64,000 bases of DNA from assembly GCF_900564145.1 (NCBI RefSeq), contig NZ_UOOB01000001.1:2234754-2298753 (forward strand). The letters run 5' to 3'. Below are positions 18,307-26,480 of the stretch, piece after piece; position 1 is the stretch's first letter; each line of letters starts with the position of its first letter. The position numbers and the translations under genes were made by a program. The notes below the pieces were generated by a model. That model searched no databases and had not been told where the DNA came from. It saw nothing but the letters and a program-made list of their open reading frames with translations. Source of the DNA: Comamonas sp. lk (GTDB taxonomy: Bacteria > Pseudomonadota > Gammaproteobacteria > Burkholderiales > Burkholderiaceae_C).

Positions 18307-18642
18307 GGCGCTGTTGGCTCGGCGAGCCGAAGTGCAGGGGGGCGCTTCGCCAATGGATGAGGGTTCGGCATTGACGCATGCCGACCATGTGCGAGTGGGC
18401 GAAAGCTGAGATTGCCAGTCCGGGTGAGGTGATGGCTAGGGCCGATTGTGTGTTTGCTATTGCGACGACACCATAGCGTTTTCAGGATTGCTGCTTCATC
18501 TGAATTGTCGCCTTAACGAATTTTCTGAGGATGCTTTGCCGTTTTGGCTTATTTTTGCGTAATGAGTTAACATTTAGAAACAAAGTCTTTGCTGCCTAGT
18601 GATGTCTTCACGGCTGCAGGCCATGCTAAGGAGAAAACTCGA
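18307..18642. other. Intergenic region before the chemoreceptor gene
   Basis: No gene is supported. A possible sigma70-type promoter (TTGCCG near 18536, TAATGA 18 bases on) precedes the chemoreceptor. No flagellar sigma28 box was seen. Confidence 0.35.
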
Positions 18643-20355
18643 ATGAATTTTGCGCAGATGAAAATTAGCACCCGCCTGTATGGTGGATTTCTTTTGACGC
18701 TTGCATTCCTGCTGGTCAGCACGGTGTTTGCACTCAACCGCATGGTCGACATCAACCAGCGCATGGTCGAAATCATCGATGTCAACAACGTTGAAGCCGA
18801 CTTACTCACCACGATGCAGCTTTCCTTGCAGGACCGAAGGATTGCCGTTCGCAACCTGATCTTGCTGACCGACGTGGCGCAGATGCAGCCAGAGGTGGAT
18901 CGAATTCTGGTGCAGGAAAAAAAGTACAGCGACGCCGAGGCCAAGCTGAATCAGATGTTTGCCACGCTGCCCAGCACTATTCCAGAGGAACGTGCGGGCA
19001 TGGCCAAGATCAAGCAAATGGAAGCCATTGCATTGCCGCTGTTGCAAAAGGTCGCTGCACTGGGATTTGCCAACGATGCTGAAGAGGGCACGCGTTTGCT
19101 GATGAACGAGACGCATCCTGCTCAGGAAAAATGGGCTGCGTCCATTGCCGACATGGTCCAGATTGAAGCAGATCTGAATGACAAGGCTGCCAGTGCCGCC
19201 AAGGACTCCTACGACAACGCCAAGTTCGCAATGATCGCCTTGGGTACCATAGCGCTGGCAGTGGGACTGTTGTTCGCCTTCATCATCACCCGCCAGGTCA
19301 CCCGGCAGCTGGGCGGTGAGCCGCATCAGGTGGCGGATCTGGCGCACAAGATTGCGACAGGGGACCTCAGTCAGGAAGTCCACACGGCAGCTGACGATAA
19401 GAGCAGTGTGCTGTTTGCCATGCGTGCCATGCGCGAGAGCCTGGTGAACATCGTCGCGGGTGTTCGACTCAATGCAGATGGCCTGGCGACCGCCAGCGCG
19501 CAGATTGCCCAAGGCAACAATGAATTGAGCATCCGCACGGAAGAGCAAGCCAGCGCACTCGAGGAGACTGCTGCATCCATGGAGCAGCTCAGCACCACGG
19601 TGCAACATAACGCAGAGAACGCACGCCAGGCCAACCAGCTCTCTGTGAGCGCTTCCACCGTGGCAAAGCAGGGCGGCGAAGTGGTGGCGGAGGTGGTTGA
19701 CACCATGAAGGGCATCAACGATTCGTCGCGCAAAATCTCCGACATCATCGGCGTGATCGACAGCATTGCATTTCAGACCAATATCCTGGCCTTGAATGCT
19801 GCGGTTGAGGCTGCACGCGCGGGTGAGCATGGTCGAGGCTTTGCCGTGGTTGCCAGCGAGGTGCGCGGCCTGGCAGGGCGCAGCGCCGAGGCGGCCAAGG
19901 AAATCAAGGGCCTGATATCGGCCAGTGTGCAGCGAGTGGAGCAAGGCACCAGCCTGGTGAACAAGGCCGGAGAAACCATGCAGGAAGTGGTGCAGTCCAT
20001 CCAGCGCGTGGCGGATATCGTGGGCGAAATCAGCGAGGCCAGCGCGGAGCAAAGCCAGGGTGTGAGTCAGGTGGGAGAGGCGGTAACGCAGATCGACCAT
20101 GTGACTCAGCAGAACGCTGCCCTGGTCGAGGAATCTGCCATGGCGGCCGATGGACTGAACAACCAGGCGGCGGAGCTGGTGCGGGCCGTATCGGTCTTCA
20201 AGCTGCCAGAGGACGACACACGGAGCGTGAACCGGGGAATGGCCAGTCCGGTTGCCAGGCCAACGCGAGGGCATGGCCATGCATCTCTGCACTGGTCAGA
20301 TCAAGCAGGCCGCAATGCCTTGGAAAGCGAGCGAGCCAGCAGCTTGCCCGTCTGA
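18643..20355 (+). CDS. Methyl-accepting chemotaxis protein
   Basis: 570 residues from the ATG at 18643, chosen because AAGGAG lies 9 bases upstream; a longer frame begins at 18589. Membrane helix about 10-30, a four-helix-bundle ligand domain (about 35-190), second helix (about 195-215), HAMP, then the signalling domain with the hairpin-tip sequence [20 protein letters not shown]. The C-terminus lacks the NWETF-type pentapeptide for CheR/CheB. Ligand unknown. Confidence 0.93.
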   Translation: MNFAQMKISTRLYGGFLLTLAFLLVSTVFALNRMVDINQRMVEIIDVNNVEADLLTTMQLSLQDRRIAVRNLILLTDVAQMQPEVDRILVQEKKYSDAEAKLNQMFATLPSTIPEERAGMAKIKQMEAIALPLLQKVAALGFANDAEEGTRLLMNETHPAQEKWAASIADMVQIEADLNDKAASAAKDSYDNAKFAMIALGTIALAVGLLFAFIITRQVTRQLGGEPHQVADLAHKIATGDLSQEVHTAADDKSSVLFAMRAMRESLVNIVAGVRLNADGLATASAQIAQGNNELSIRTEEQASALEETAASMEQLSTTVQHNAENARQANQLSVSASTVAKQGGEVVAEVVDTMKGINDSSRKISDIIGVIDSIAFQTNILALNAAVEAARAGEHGRGFAVVASEVRGLAGRSAEAAKEIKGLISASVQRVEQGTSLVNKAGETMQEVVQSIQRVADIVGEISEASAEQSQGVSQVGEAVTQIDHVTQQNAALVEESAMAADGLNNQAAELVRAVSVFKLPEDDTRSVNRGMASPVARPTRGHGHASLHWSDQAGRNALESERASSLPV

Positions 20356-20620
20356 GCTGCGGTGACATGATGCCCCAAGTCATCTGCCTGCCGAAGGCGG
20401 CGCTCATGGCTGGTGTTGAGGCTGCCTTGTGGTCTGTTGATTGATGCGCGGCATCCAGAGCTTGTGCCTTTCGGGGCTTGCTAAGCAAGTCCGTGCTTAA
20501 AAGCACAAGCAGCGAAGAATCTGCTGCATCGCAGCTGCGCGAATAGGTAAAAGCTAGAAGAGAGATTGCCGAGGCGAGTACGGCGGCAAGCCAGAGAGCG
20601 GTTCATGGTCCGCTAAGACA

Positions 20621-20651
20621 AAAGGCCTTGGATTTTTCAATCCAAGGCCTT
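20621..20651 (-). terminator. Terminator of tRNA-Pro
   Basis: AAGGCCTTGGA / TCCAAGGCCTT stem of 11 pairs, followed on the minus strand by TTTTGTC, just downstream of the tRNA. Confidence 0.85.
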
Positions 20652-20657
20652 GTCGTT

Positions 20658-20734
20658 TGGTCGGAGCGGCGGGATTCGAACTCGCGACCCTCTGCTCCCA
20701 AAGCAGATGCGCTACCAGGCTGCGCTACGCTCCG
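20658..20734 (-). tRNA. tRNA-Pro (anticodon TGG)
   Basis: 77 bases with the CCA end encoded. Acceptor stem CGGAGCG / CGCTCCG, D-arm AGCGCAGCCTGGTAGCGC, anticodon loop with TGG, and T-arm GTTCGAATC. No integrase is adjacent. Confidence 0.95.
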
Positions 20735-20893
20735 AAGCCACTAATATAACTTGGAAGACAGCCGATTTTTTCAAAATTGCGAATTTATTCACGCAAAAGA
20801 GGCTGCCTAGCCGCGGTACAAGCACGGCAAGCGACGGTTCAACAGCCTGTTGCCGTCTACCGTTTCGTAAAAAGTCTGGTTGAGACGCCGCAA

Positions 20894-21163
20894 TTACAAA
20901 AAGGCGGTCAGCGGCTCGGGGCGGCGCTCGGTGGTGAACAGGCTGGGAGCCAGGTCCAGGCGGTCGGGCCTGAACGGATCTTCATGGCCTTGCAGATAGA
21001 CCATCAGTTCGCGGCGGCGCAGGATCACGTGGCTGACGACTTCGCGTCTGCCATTGGCCGTGACCTCGGTACCGGGGCGAAACAGCGGCATCTGAAAAAA
21101 GCCGCTGCGCATAGGAGCCGGCACGGTGGCCGGCGGGGGGGCTTCTTGGGACGCAAGCAGCAT
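20894..21163 (-). CDS. Conserved-looking small protein, unknown function
   Basis: 89 residues starting MLLASQEAPPPATVPAPM. GGAAG lies 5 bases before the ATG, which supports translation. It has a Pro-rich start and a basic middle (VILRRRELMVYLQG). No signal peptide or membrane segment. I do not recognise a domain, and neighbours give no functional clue. Confidence 0.55.
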   Translation of the reverse strand: MLLASQEAPPPATVPAPMRSGFFQMPLFRPGTEVTANGRREVVSHVILRRRELMVYLQGHEDPFRPDRLDLAPSLFTTERRPEPLTAFL

Positions 21164-21235
21164 AGGCTTCCAATCGTGGTGATATGCCTCTTATCGGCAG
21201 ATTGGCGGCCAACTAAAGCGCAAATTTCAGTGGTT

Positions 21236-21296
21236 GCTGCTATTGAATCAAGAGCTTTAAGCGCATGATCTGAATGGAGTTCAGGCCGCTATATGG
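21236..21296 (+). repeat. Comamonadaceae intergenic repeat, diverged copy
   Basis: CTATTGAATCAAGAGCTTTA then AGCGCATGATCTGAATGGAG, a diverged member of the same family. Confidence 0.35.
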
Positions 21297-21329
21297 CTAA
21301 AGCCATCATTTGCTGAGCGCGTAGCGCTA

Positions 21330-22409
21330 TCAATGCTGCGGGTGATGCACGCCCAAAATGGCATGCAGCTTGGCGCTGGTGGTGGTGTATTGCAGCAGCG
21401 GTTTTTCGCCCTGCAGATACTCGGCCGCCGCAAAAGCGGCCATGGTGGCTTCGTGAAAGCCGCAAAGAATGAGTTTTTTCTTGCCCGGGTAGCTCACGAT
21501 ATCGCCCACGGCGTAAATGCCTTGCGCGCTGGTGGCCATGGTGGCCGGGTCGATCACCAGCTGCTTTTTCTCAATGGCCATGCCCCAGTCGGCAATCGGC
21601 CCCAGGCGCGGGGAGATGCCCAGGTACACCAGCAGCCGATCCACGCTCAGGGTTTGTTCACGGCCTTCGCCATCCATCCACTGCAGAGCTTGCAACTGGC
21701 CTGCGTTCTGTTGTACCTCGGTGATCTGGCCGATGACGACCTCGATCGCACCGCTGTCGCGCAGCGCTTGCAGGCGGGCCAGTTGATCGGGCGCAGCGTC
21801 AAAAGCATCGCGGCGGTGCATGAGCCGGGTTTTAGCGGCCAGGCTGGCGCAGTCAATGGCGGCCTGCACGGCTTCTTCGTCGCCGCCATAGACCAGCACG
21901 CTGCGGCCTAGTGCCGAGCTGGTTTCGCTGGGGTGGTAGAGCAGTTGGTCGGCAGCGAGCTGATCCACCCCCGCCACCTTGAGCGCCTTGGGCACGAAGG
22001 CGCCCACGCCGGCAGCCACAAACACGCTGCGGGTGTGAAACTCCGTGCCCGCCGTAGTGACGGCCTGCCAGCGGCCATCGGCCAGGCGGCTAAGGCTTTG
22101 CACCTGTTGGTTCAGATGGCGGGGCAGGTTCATGGGCGCTATCTGCTGGTCGAGCAGTTGCACCAACTCCTTGCCGGTGCACACGGGAATGCCCGGAATG
22201 TCGTAGATGGGCTTGTGGCCGTAGAGCTGTGCGCATTGCCCGCCCACATGGGGCAGGGCATCGACCAGATGGGCCTTGATGCCTTGCAGGCCCAGTTGAA
22301 AGGCCTGAAACAGGCCTATGGGGCCGGCACCGATGATCAGGGCATCGGTGTCGATAGCGTTGGAGGGCGGAGAGTCGGGCTGGATGGCTGTGGCTTGTGA
22401 TTCGCTCAT
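21330..22409 (-). CDS. Ferredoxin-NADP reductase, thioredoxin-reductase-like type
   Basis: 359 residues. FAD-binding GxGxxG in [16 protein letters not shown] near residue 26, NAD(P)-binding motif near [10 protein letters not shown], and the C-terminal FAD segment with [18 protein letters not shown]. It lacks the CxxC redox pair of thioredoxin reductase, which marks the TrxR-like ferredoxin/flavodoxin-NADP reductases. It is cytoplasmic. The ferredoxin gene fdxA lies 36 bases upstream on the same strand, so the two probably form an electron-transfer pair. Confidence 0.85.
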   Translation of the reverse strand: MSESQATAIQPDSPPSNAIDTDALIIGAGPIGLFQAFQLGLQGIKAHLVDALPHVGGQCAQLYGHKPIYDIPGIPVCTGKELVQLLDQQIAPMNLPRHLNQQVQSLSRLADGRWQAVTTAGTEFHTRSVFVAAGVGAFVPKALKVAGVDQLAADQLLYHPSETSSALGRSVLVYGGDEEAVQAAIDCASLAAKTRLMHRRDAFDAAPDQLARLQALRDSGAIEVVIGQITEVQQNAGQLQALQWMDGEGREQTLSVDRLLVYLGISPRLGPIADWGMAIEKKQLVIDPATMATSAQGIYAVGDIVSYPGKKKLILCGFHEATMAAFAAAEYLQGEKPLLQYTTTSAKLHAILGVHHPQH

Positions 22410-22445
22410 ATTGCCAAGCCTAGCGCAGACCCGGGGGCTCGCCGA

Positions 22446-22775
22446 TCAGCGCTCGAGCAAGTCCACTTTGTTTGGCTTGCCATTCCAGTCGTCGGCATCG
22501 GGCAAGGCGGTCTTGCGCTTGGTGATGCTCTTCCAGGTCTTGAGCTGGGACAGGTCGACGTTGATCTTGATGAAAGCCAGCTGATCGGCAGGCACATCTT
22601 CTTCGGCAAAGATGGCGTTGGCAGGGCATTCTGGGATGCAGACGGCGCAGTCGATGCACTCATCGGGATCGATGACCAGGAAGTTAGGGCCTTCGCGGAA
22701 GCAGTCCACGGGGCAAACATCTACGCAATCGGTGTATTTGCACTTGATGCAGTTTTCGGTGACGACGTGAGTCAT
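22446..22775 (-). CDS. fdxA: Seven-iron ferredoxin FdxA
   Basis: 109 residues, the length of Azotobacter-type 3Fe-4S/4Fe-4S ferredoxins. N-terminal Cys pattern [20 protein letters not shown] and then [12 protein letters not shown] for the 4Fe-4S cluster, followed by the long C-terminal extension typical of the type. It is a low-potential electron carrier. It lies between the cys genes and the reductase on the same strand. Confidence 0.93.
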   Translation of the reverse strand: MTHVVTENCIKCKYTDCVDVCPVDCFREGPNFLVIDPDECIDCAVCIPECPANAIFAEEDVPADQLAFIKINVDLSQLKTWKSITKRKTALPDADDWNGKPNKVDLLER

Positions 22776-22860
22776 GGAGATTCTTCTTATGGATGGGGAT
22801 GGGTAAAACCCCGTGATTTTAGGTTTTTTCCTGCGTCGTGCCAGAACTTGGCACGGATAA

Positions 22861-22906
22861 GGCCGCAGAGCGATCTGGTTTGTGTTCCAGATCGGTGTCT
22901 GCGGCC
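22861..22906 (-). terminator. Long hairpin downstream of cysN
   Basis: GGCCGCAGA / TCTGCGGCC plus inner CGATCTGG / CCAGATCG, a stem of 17 pairs with one small internal loop. A second hairpin (CGTGCCA / TGGCACG, about 22837-22855) follows on the minus strand. There is no clear T-run, so it may be a 3' stabilising structure as well as a terminator. Confidence 0.5.
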
Positions 22907-22926
22907 CGATTGTGACGGTTTCAGGA

Positions 22927-24342
22927 CTACTGGATCAGCACGGCGCCTGCGGTGGCATGGCTGGCGGTGTCCACCAAAATGATGGAGCCCAGCTGGCGGG
23001 CCTTGGTAAAGGCAGCGGCGGGAATGGCTTCCTGCAGCAGCAGCTCCACCTGGCCTATGGCATTGGCTTCCAGCTGCTCGGCCGCTTCCTGCTCCAGCGT
23101 GTTGATGTTCAGGCGATGGGCCACGCGGCGCACCTTGGCCTTGACCCAGCGGTGGCCGTGCAGTGCCCAGTACACGCGGCCACTGACCAGGGGCTCGTTA
23201 TCCATCCAGGCCACGGTGGCGGTCAGCTCGCGGCTGGCAGGCCAGGGGCTTTGGGCTGGGGGTGCATCAAAGTCGTCTTCGGCGGCTTCGATCTGCACCG
23301 GTGCGGCCACAATCCAGTCGCCACGCGAGACATCGACCTCGCGGTCCAGCGTGATACCGGCCGACAGGCCTGCGTTCACGCTGTGGGGCACGCGGGCATG
23401 ATCGATGACCTGGGCCACGGTCGCCAGCTGGCCGCTGGGCAGGATCTGCACCTGGGCGCCAACCTGGGCCACACCGGCGGCTACGCGGCCCCAGAAGACA
23501 CGGCGGCCTTGCGAGGTGTCGGCCGAGGAAGAGAATTTCTCCACCCATTGCACGGGAAAGGCCAGTGCCAGATTCCCATCGCTGGGGGTGTTGGGCAGTT
23601 GCTCCAGCAGCTGCAGCAGGCTGGGGCCGTCGTAGCCGGCCCAGCCTTCGCTGGCATTGACCACGTTGTAGCCCTTGAGCGCCGACACCGGAATGGTGGC
23701 CGCGACCTGGATGCCGGCCGATTGCGCAAATTTCTGCAGCGCCGCGCTGATGTGCTCAAAAGCCAGGGCCGGATCTTCCACGGCATCGAGCTTGTTGACG
23801 GCAAACACCAGCGAGTGCACGCGCAGCAAATGCGCCAGCAGGCTGTGGCGGCGGGTCTGAGGCAGCAGTTCCAGCGTGGGGTCTTGCCAATCGAGCTTGG
23901 TGGCGTCCACCAGCACCACGGCGGCATCGGCGCTGGAGGCGGCCGTGACCATGTTGCGGGTGTACTGCTCATGGCCGGGTGCATCGCCAATGATGAACTT
24001 GCGTGCTTCGGTGGCGAAATAGCGGTAGGCCACGTCGATGGTGATGCCTTGCTCTCGCTCGGCGGCCAGGCCGTCGGTCAGCAGGGCCAGATCGGTCTCG
24101 CCGGACTTGGTGACGCCGGCCAGCTGATCCTGCAGCACGGCGCGGGTATCGACCAGCAGACGGCCGATCAGCGTGCTCTTGCCGTCATCGACCGAGCCGC
24201 AGGTGATAAAGCGCAGCGCGCCGCTGGTATCTGCGCCTAGTTGGCCTGCAGCGCTTGATGTGTTTGCGCCAGCAGCTATGGAATTAATAGTTTCAGTCAT
24301 CGCATTCTTTCTTTGATCAGACACGTCCCAACTCAGAGACAC
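22927..24342 (-). CDS. cysN: Sulfate adenylyltransferase subunit 1 (GTPase)
   Basis: 471 residues. P-loop [12 protein letters not shown] near residue 52, [15 protein letters not shown], and the EF-Tu-like domains 2 and 3. There is no C-terminal APS kinase domain, so it is not a CysNC fusion. With CysD it makes APS from sulfate and ATP, driven by GTP. The first 35 residues ([16 protein letters not shown]) are encoded by DNA that resembles the Comamonadaceae intergenic repeat, so the N-terminus may be an acquired extension; the conserved part begins near [10 protein letters not shown]. Confidence 0.95.
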   Translation of the reverse strand: MSLSWDVSDQRKNAMTETINSIAAGANTSSAAGQLGADTSGALRFITCGSVDDGKSTLIGRLLVDTRAVLQDQLAGVTKSGETDLALLTDGLAAEREQGITIDVAYRYFATEARKFIIGDAPGHEQYTRNMVTAASSADAAVVLVDATKLDWQDPTLELLPQTRRHSLLAHLLRVHSLVFAVNKLDAVEDPALAFEHISAALQKFAQSAGIQVAATIPVSALKGYNVVNASEGWAGYDGPSLLQLLEQLPNTPSDGNLALAFPVQWVEKFSSSADTSQGRRVFWGRVAAGVAQVGAQVQILPSGQLATVAQVIDHARVPHSVNAGLSAGITLDREVDVSRGDWIVAAPVQIEAAEDDFDAPPAQSPWPASRELTATVAWMDNEPLVSGRVYWALHGHRWVKAKVRRVAHRLNINTLEQEAAEQLEANAIGQVELLLQEAIPAAAFTKARQLGSIILVDTASHATAGAVLIQ

Positions 24343-24443
24343 CGTGCAAGGGCCGCCCCGCCGCGCTGGTGTCGTCCCCCTTCCCGCAAGCGCAGCGCCG
24401 CGAGAGAAGGGGGAGGGCGCGTTAGCGCCTCAGGGGGATGTCG
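24343..24443. repeat. REP-like palindromic element between cysN and cysD
   Basis: Contains CCCCCTTCCC and later AAGGGGGAGG, plus GGCGCGTTAGCGCC, so several stems can form. Similar C-rich/G-rich palindromes are common between genes in Comamonadaceae (general knowledge). It could uncouple cysD from cysN expression. Confidence 0.5.
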
Positions 24444-25376
24444 TCAGAAGTAACCGTCCTTCTTGCGTTTTTCCATCGACGCATCGCTGGTCTTGTCATC
24501 CATGCGGGTGGCGCCGCGCTCGCTCACATCGGCGGCCAGGGTTTCGATCACGATGTCCTCGGCCGATGCCGCCGTGCTTTCCACGGGGCAGGTGCAGGTG
24601 ATATCGCCTACGGTGCGAAAGCGCACATCGCGCAGCACGACTTGTTCGCCATCGCGGGGCTGGGTCAGCGGCGTGACGGGCACCAGCAGGCCCTTGCGCT
24701 CCACCACTTCGCGCTGGTGGGTGTAGTACAGCGAGGGCAGGGCAATGTTTTCACGGGCGATGTACTGCCACACGTCCAGCTCCGTCCAGTTGCTGATGGG
24801 GAAGACGCGGAAATGCTCGCCGGGGGCAATGCGGGTGTTGAACAGCGTCCACAGCTCGGGGCGCTGGGCTTTGGGCTGCCACTGTCCGAAGCTGTCGCGG
24901 TGGGAAAAGATACGCTCCTTGGCGCGGGCTTTTTCCTCGTCGCGACGGGCACCGCCAATCAGGGCGTCGAAGCGGAACTCGTCAATCGCTTCCAGCAGCG
25001 TGACCGACTGGTGGGCATTGCGGCTCTCGCCCTCATGGGCCAGACGTACCGTGCCGCGGGCCATGGAGTCTTCCACGCTGCGCACGATCAGCTCGGCACC
25101 CAGTTCCTGGGCGCGGAAATCGCGGAAATCGGTCACTTCATGGAAGTTGTGGCCGGTATCTATCATCAGCAAGGGGAAGGGAATGCGGCCGGCGCCAAAG
25201 GCTTTTTCGGCGCAGCGCAGCATGACCAGCGAATCCTTGCCACCCGAAAACAGCAGGGCGGGGCGCTCAAAGGCGGCGGCTACTTCGCGCAGGATGAAGA
25301 TGGTCTCTTCTTCCAGCGCATCCAGGTGGCGGTTGCTGAGGTGGTTCAGCACAGAGGTATCCACTCGGGCATTCAT
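24444..25376 (-). CDS. cysD: Sulfate adenylyltransferase subunit 2
   Basis: 310 residues from the ATG at 25376, with GGAAG at a good distance; a TTG six codons earlier is unlikely. PP-loop motif FSGGKDSLVMLR near residue 45, DTGHNFHEVTDFRD, and the C-terminal TGDITCTCPVES region, all typical of CysD. Forms the ATP sulfurylase with CysN. Lies 62 bases after cysH. Confidence 0.95.
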   Translation of the reverse strand: MNARVDTSVLNHLSNRHLDALEEETIFILREVAAAFERPALLFSGGKDSLVMLRCAEKAFGAGRIPFPLLMIDTGHNFHEVTDFRDFRAQELGAELIVRSVEDSMARGTVRLAHEGESRNAHQSVTLLEAIDEFRFDALIGGARRDEEKARAKERIFSHRDSFGQWQPKAQRPELWTLFNTRIAPGEHFRVFPISNWTELDVWQYIARENIALPSLYYTHQREVVERKGLLVPVTPLTQPRDGEQVVLRDVRFRTVGDITCTCPVESTAASAEDIVIETLAADVSERGATRMDDKTSDASMEKRKKDGYF

Positions 25377-25399
25377 TTGGTTTCTTCCAATCAAACAGG

Positions 25400-25436
25400 G
25401 CTCTGGCCCTTATGTATCAAGCGCTGGCAGCTATGG
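25400..25436 (-). repeat. Comamonadaceae intergenic repeat, copy in the cysH-cysD gap
   Basis: On the minus strand: CCATAGCTGCCAGCGCTTGA then TACATAAGGGCCAGAG, the same pattern as other copies. Confidence 0.45.
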
Positions 25437-25438
25437 CT

Positions 25439-26074
25439 TTAGTGGGCTAGGTGCAGGCCGCATTCGCGCTGGTCTTCACCCTTGGTGGGGTCCACATAGT
25501 CGAAGTTGTTGGGTAGGCCGTGCTGTTTGCAGTACTCGTGCAAGTCCTTGGACGACCAGTGCAGCAGCGGTGCCACCTTGATCAGTCCATCGGGGTTGAT
25601 GCTCACGGGCTCCATCTGGGCGCGCACGGCGCTGTCGGTGGCGCGCAGGGCGGTAAACCAGACCTTGGGGGCGGTCTCGCGCAGCGCACGGGCAAAAGGC
25701 TCCAGCTTTACCTCTTCGGTGAAAGCCGCATGGCGCGGATCATCGAGTGCAGGCGTGAGGCCTTCCACGGCTTCGCGGTGGGCTCGCGAGCGGCGTGGCA
25801 GGTAGATCTTCAGGTTCAGGCCCAACTGCTCGGTCACTTCGTCGGCAAAGCGGTAGGTGGCTTCGGTGTTGTAGCCGTTGTCCATCCAGATCACGGGCAC
25901 ATCGGGCTGAGCCTGGGTGAGCAGGTGCAGGATCACGGCCTCGAAAGGACGGAAGTTGGTGGTGACGATGTTGGACAGGCCCAGGCCCACGGCCCAACGC
26001 ACCAGACCGGCGGCATCGTGACCTAGTTCCTCATTGATACGCGCCAGGTCCACGGCAGGGGCGAGTCGGCTCAT
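25439..26074 (-). CDS. cysH: Phosphoadenylyl/adenylylsulfate reductase
   Basis: 211 residues, short for the family (230-260). PP-loop-type fold with TNFRPFEAVILHLL, DNGYNTEATYRFADEV and the catalytic tail GEDQRECGLH. The only other Cys is in HEYCKQHG. The CC...CxxC ligands that hold the 4Fe-4S cluster of APS reductases are absent, so it looks like a PAPS-type or cluster-less enzyme. Its ATG overlaps the stop of the DUF934 gene by four bases. Confidence 0.88.
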   Translation of the reverse strand: MSRLAPAVDLARINEELGHDAAGLVRWAVGLGLSNIVTTNFRPFEAVILHLLTQAQPDVPVIWMDNGYNTEATYRFADEVTEQLGLNLKIYLPRRSRAHREAVEGLTPALDDPRHAAFTEEVKLEPFARALRETAPKVWFTALRATDSAVRAQMEPVSINPDGLIKVAPLLHWSSKDLHEYCKQHGLPNNFDYVDPTKGEDQRECGLHLAH

Positions 26075-26457
26075 GCTTGCTCCTCGGCGAAATGGGGCTT
26101 GGCATTCACGGCATCGGCCTGGTAGTAGCCGCCAAAGCGCTCGAACTGGCGCTGGGCATCGGCGGCGTCCACGCCTGCACGCAGCACGGCGGAGCTGAAG
26201 CCCGTGCGCTCCATCTGCACCAGCTGGTCGATCAGCACATCGCCGGTGGCGCGAATATCGCCCTTGAAGCCGCGGCGGCGGCGCAGCCAGTAGGCCTGGC
26301 TGAAAGCGCGGCCGTCGGTGAAGTTGGGAAAGTACAGGTCCACCTGCTGAATGCCGTCCAGGCTGACTTCCAGCGCATTCACGTCATTGGCCAGCACCAG
26401 CACGCTGCTGTCGTTTTCCGCAGCGCCGGGATAGTCTTGGTTTGCCAGAATTTTCAT
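26071..26457 (-). CDS. DUF934 protein of the sulfate assimilation operon
   Basis: 128 residues from the ATG at 26457; a much longer open frame upstream is a shadow of cysI. Recognised by VDLYFPNFTDGRAFSQAYWL and the tail RFGGYYQ. DUF934 proteins are regularly found between cysI and cysH in beta-proteobacteria; the biochemical role is not established. It starts 23 bases after cysI and overlaps cysH. Confidence 0.88.
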   Translation of the reverse strand: MKILANQDYPGAAENDSSVLVLANDVNALEVSLDGIQQVDLYFPNFTDGRAFSQAYWLRRRRGFKGDIRATGDVLIDQLVQMERTGFSSAVLRAGVDAADAQRQFERFGGYYQADAVNAKPHFAEEQA

Positions 26458-26480
26458 GATCGATTCCTTGTTCTTGTTGT

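Noticed and set aside
18802..20292. 496-residue minus-strand frame
   Set aside because: Antisense shadow of the chemoreceptor gene.
20658..20734. tRNA-Pro considered as an integration site
   Set aside because: No integrase or repeated 3' end nearby; flanking genes look ancestral.
22882..24240. 452-residue plus-strand frame
   Set aside because: Antisense shadow of cysN, which has clear GTPase motifs.
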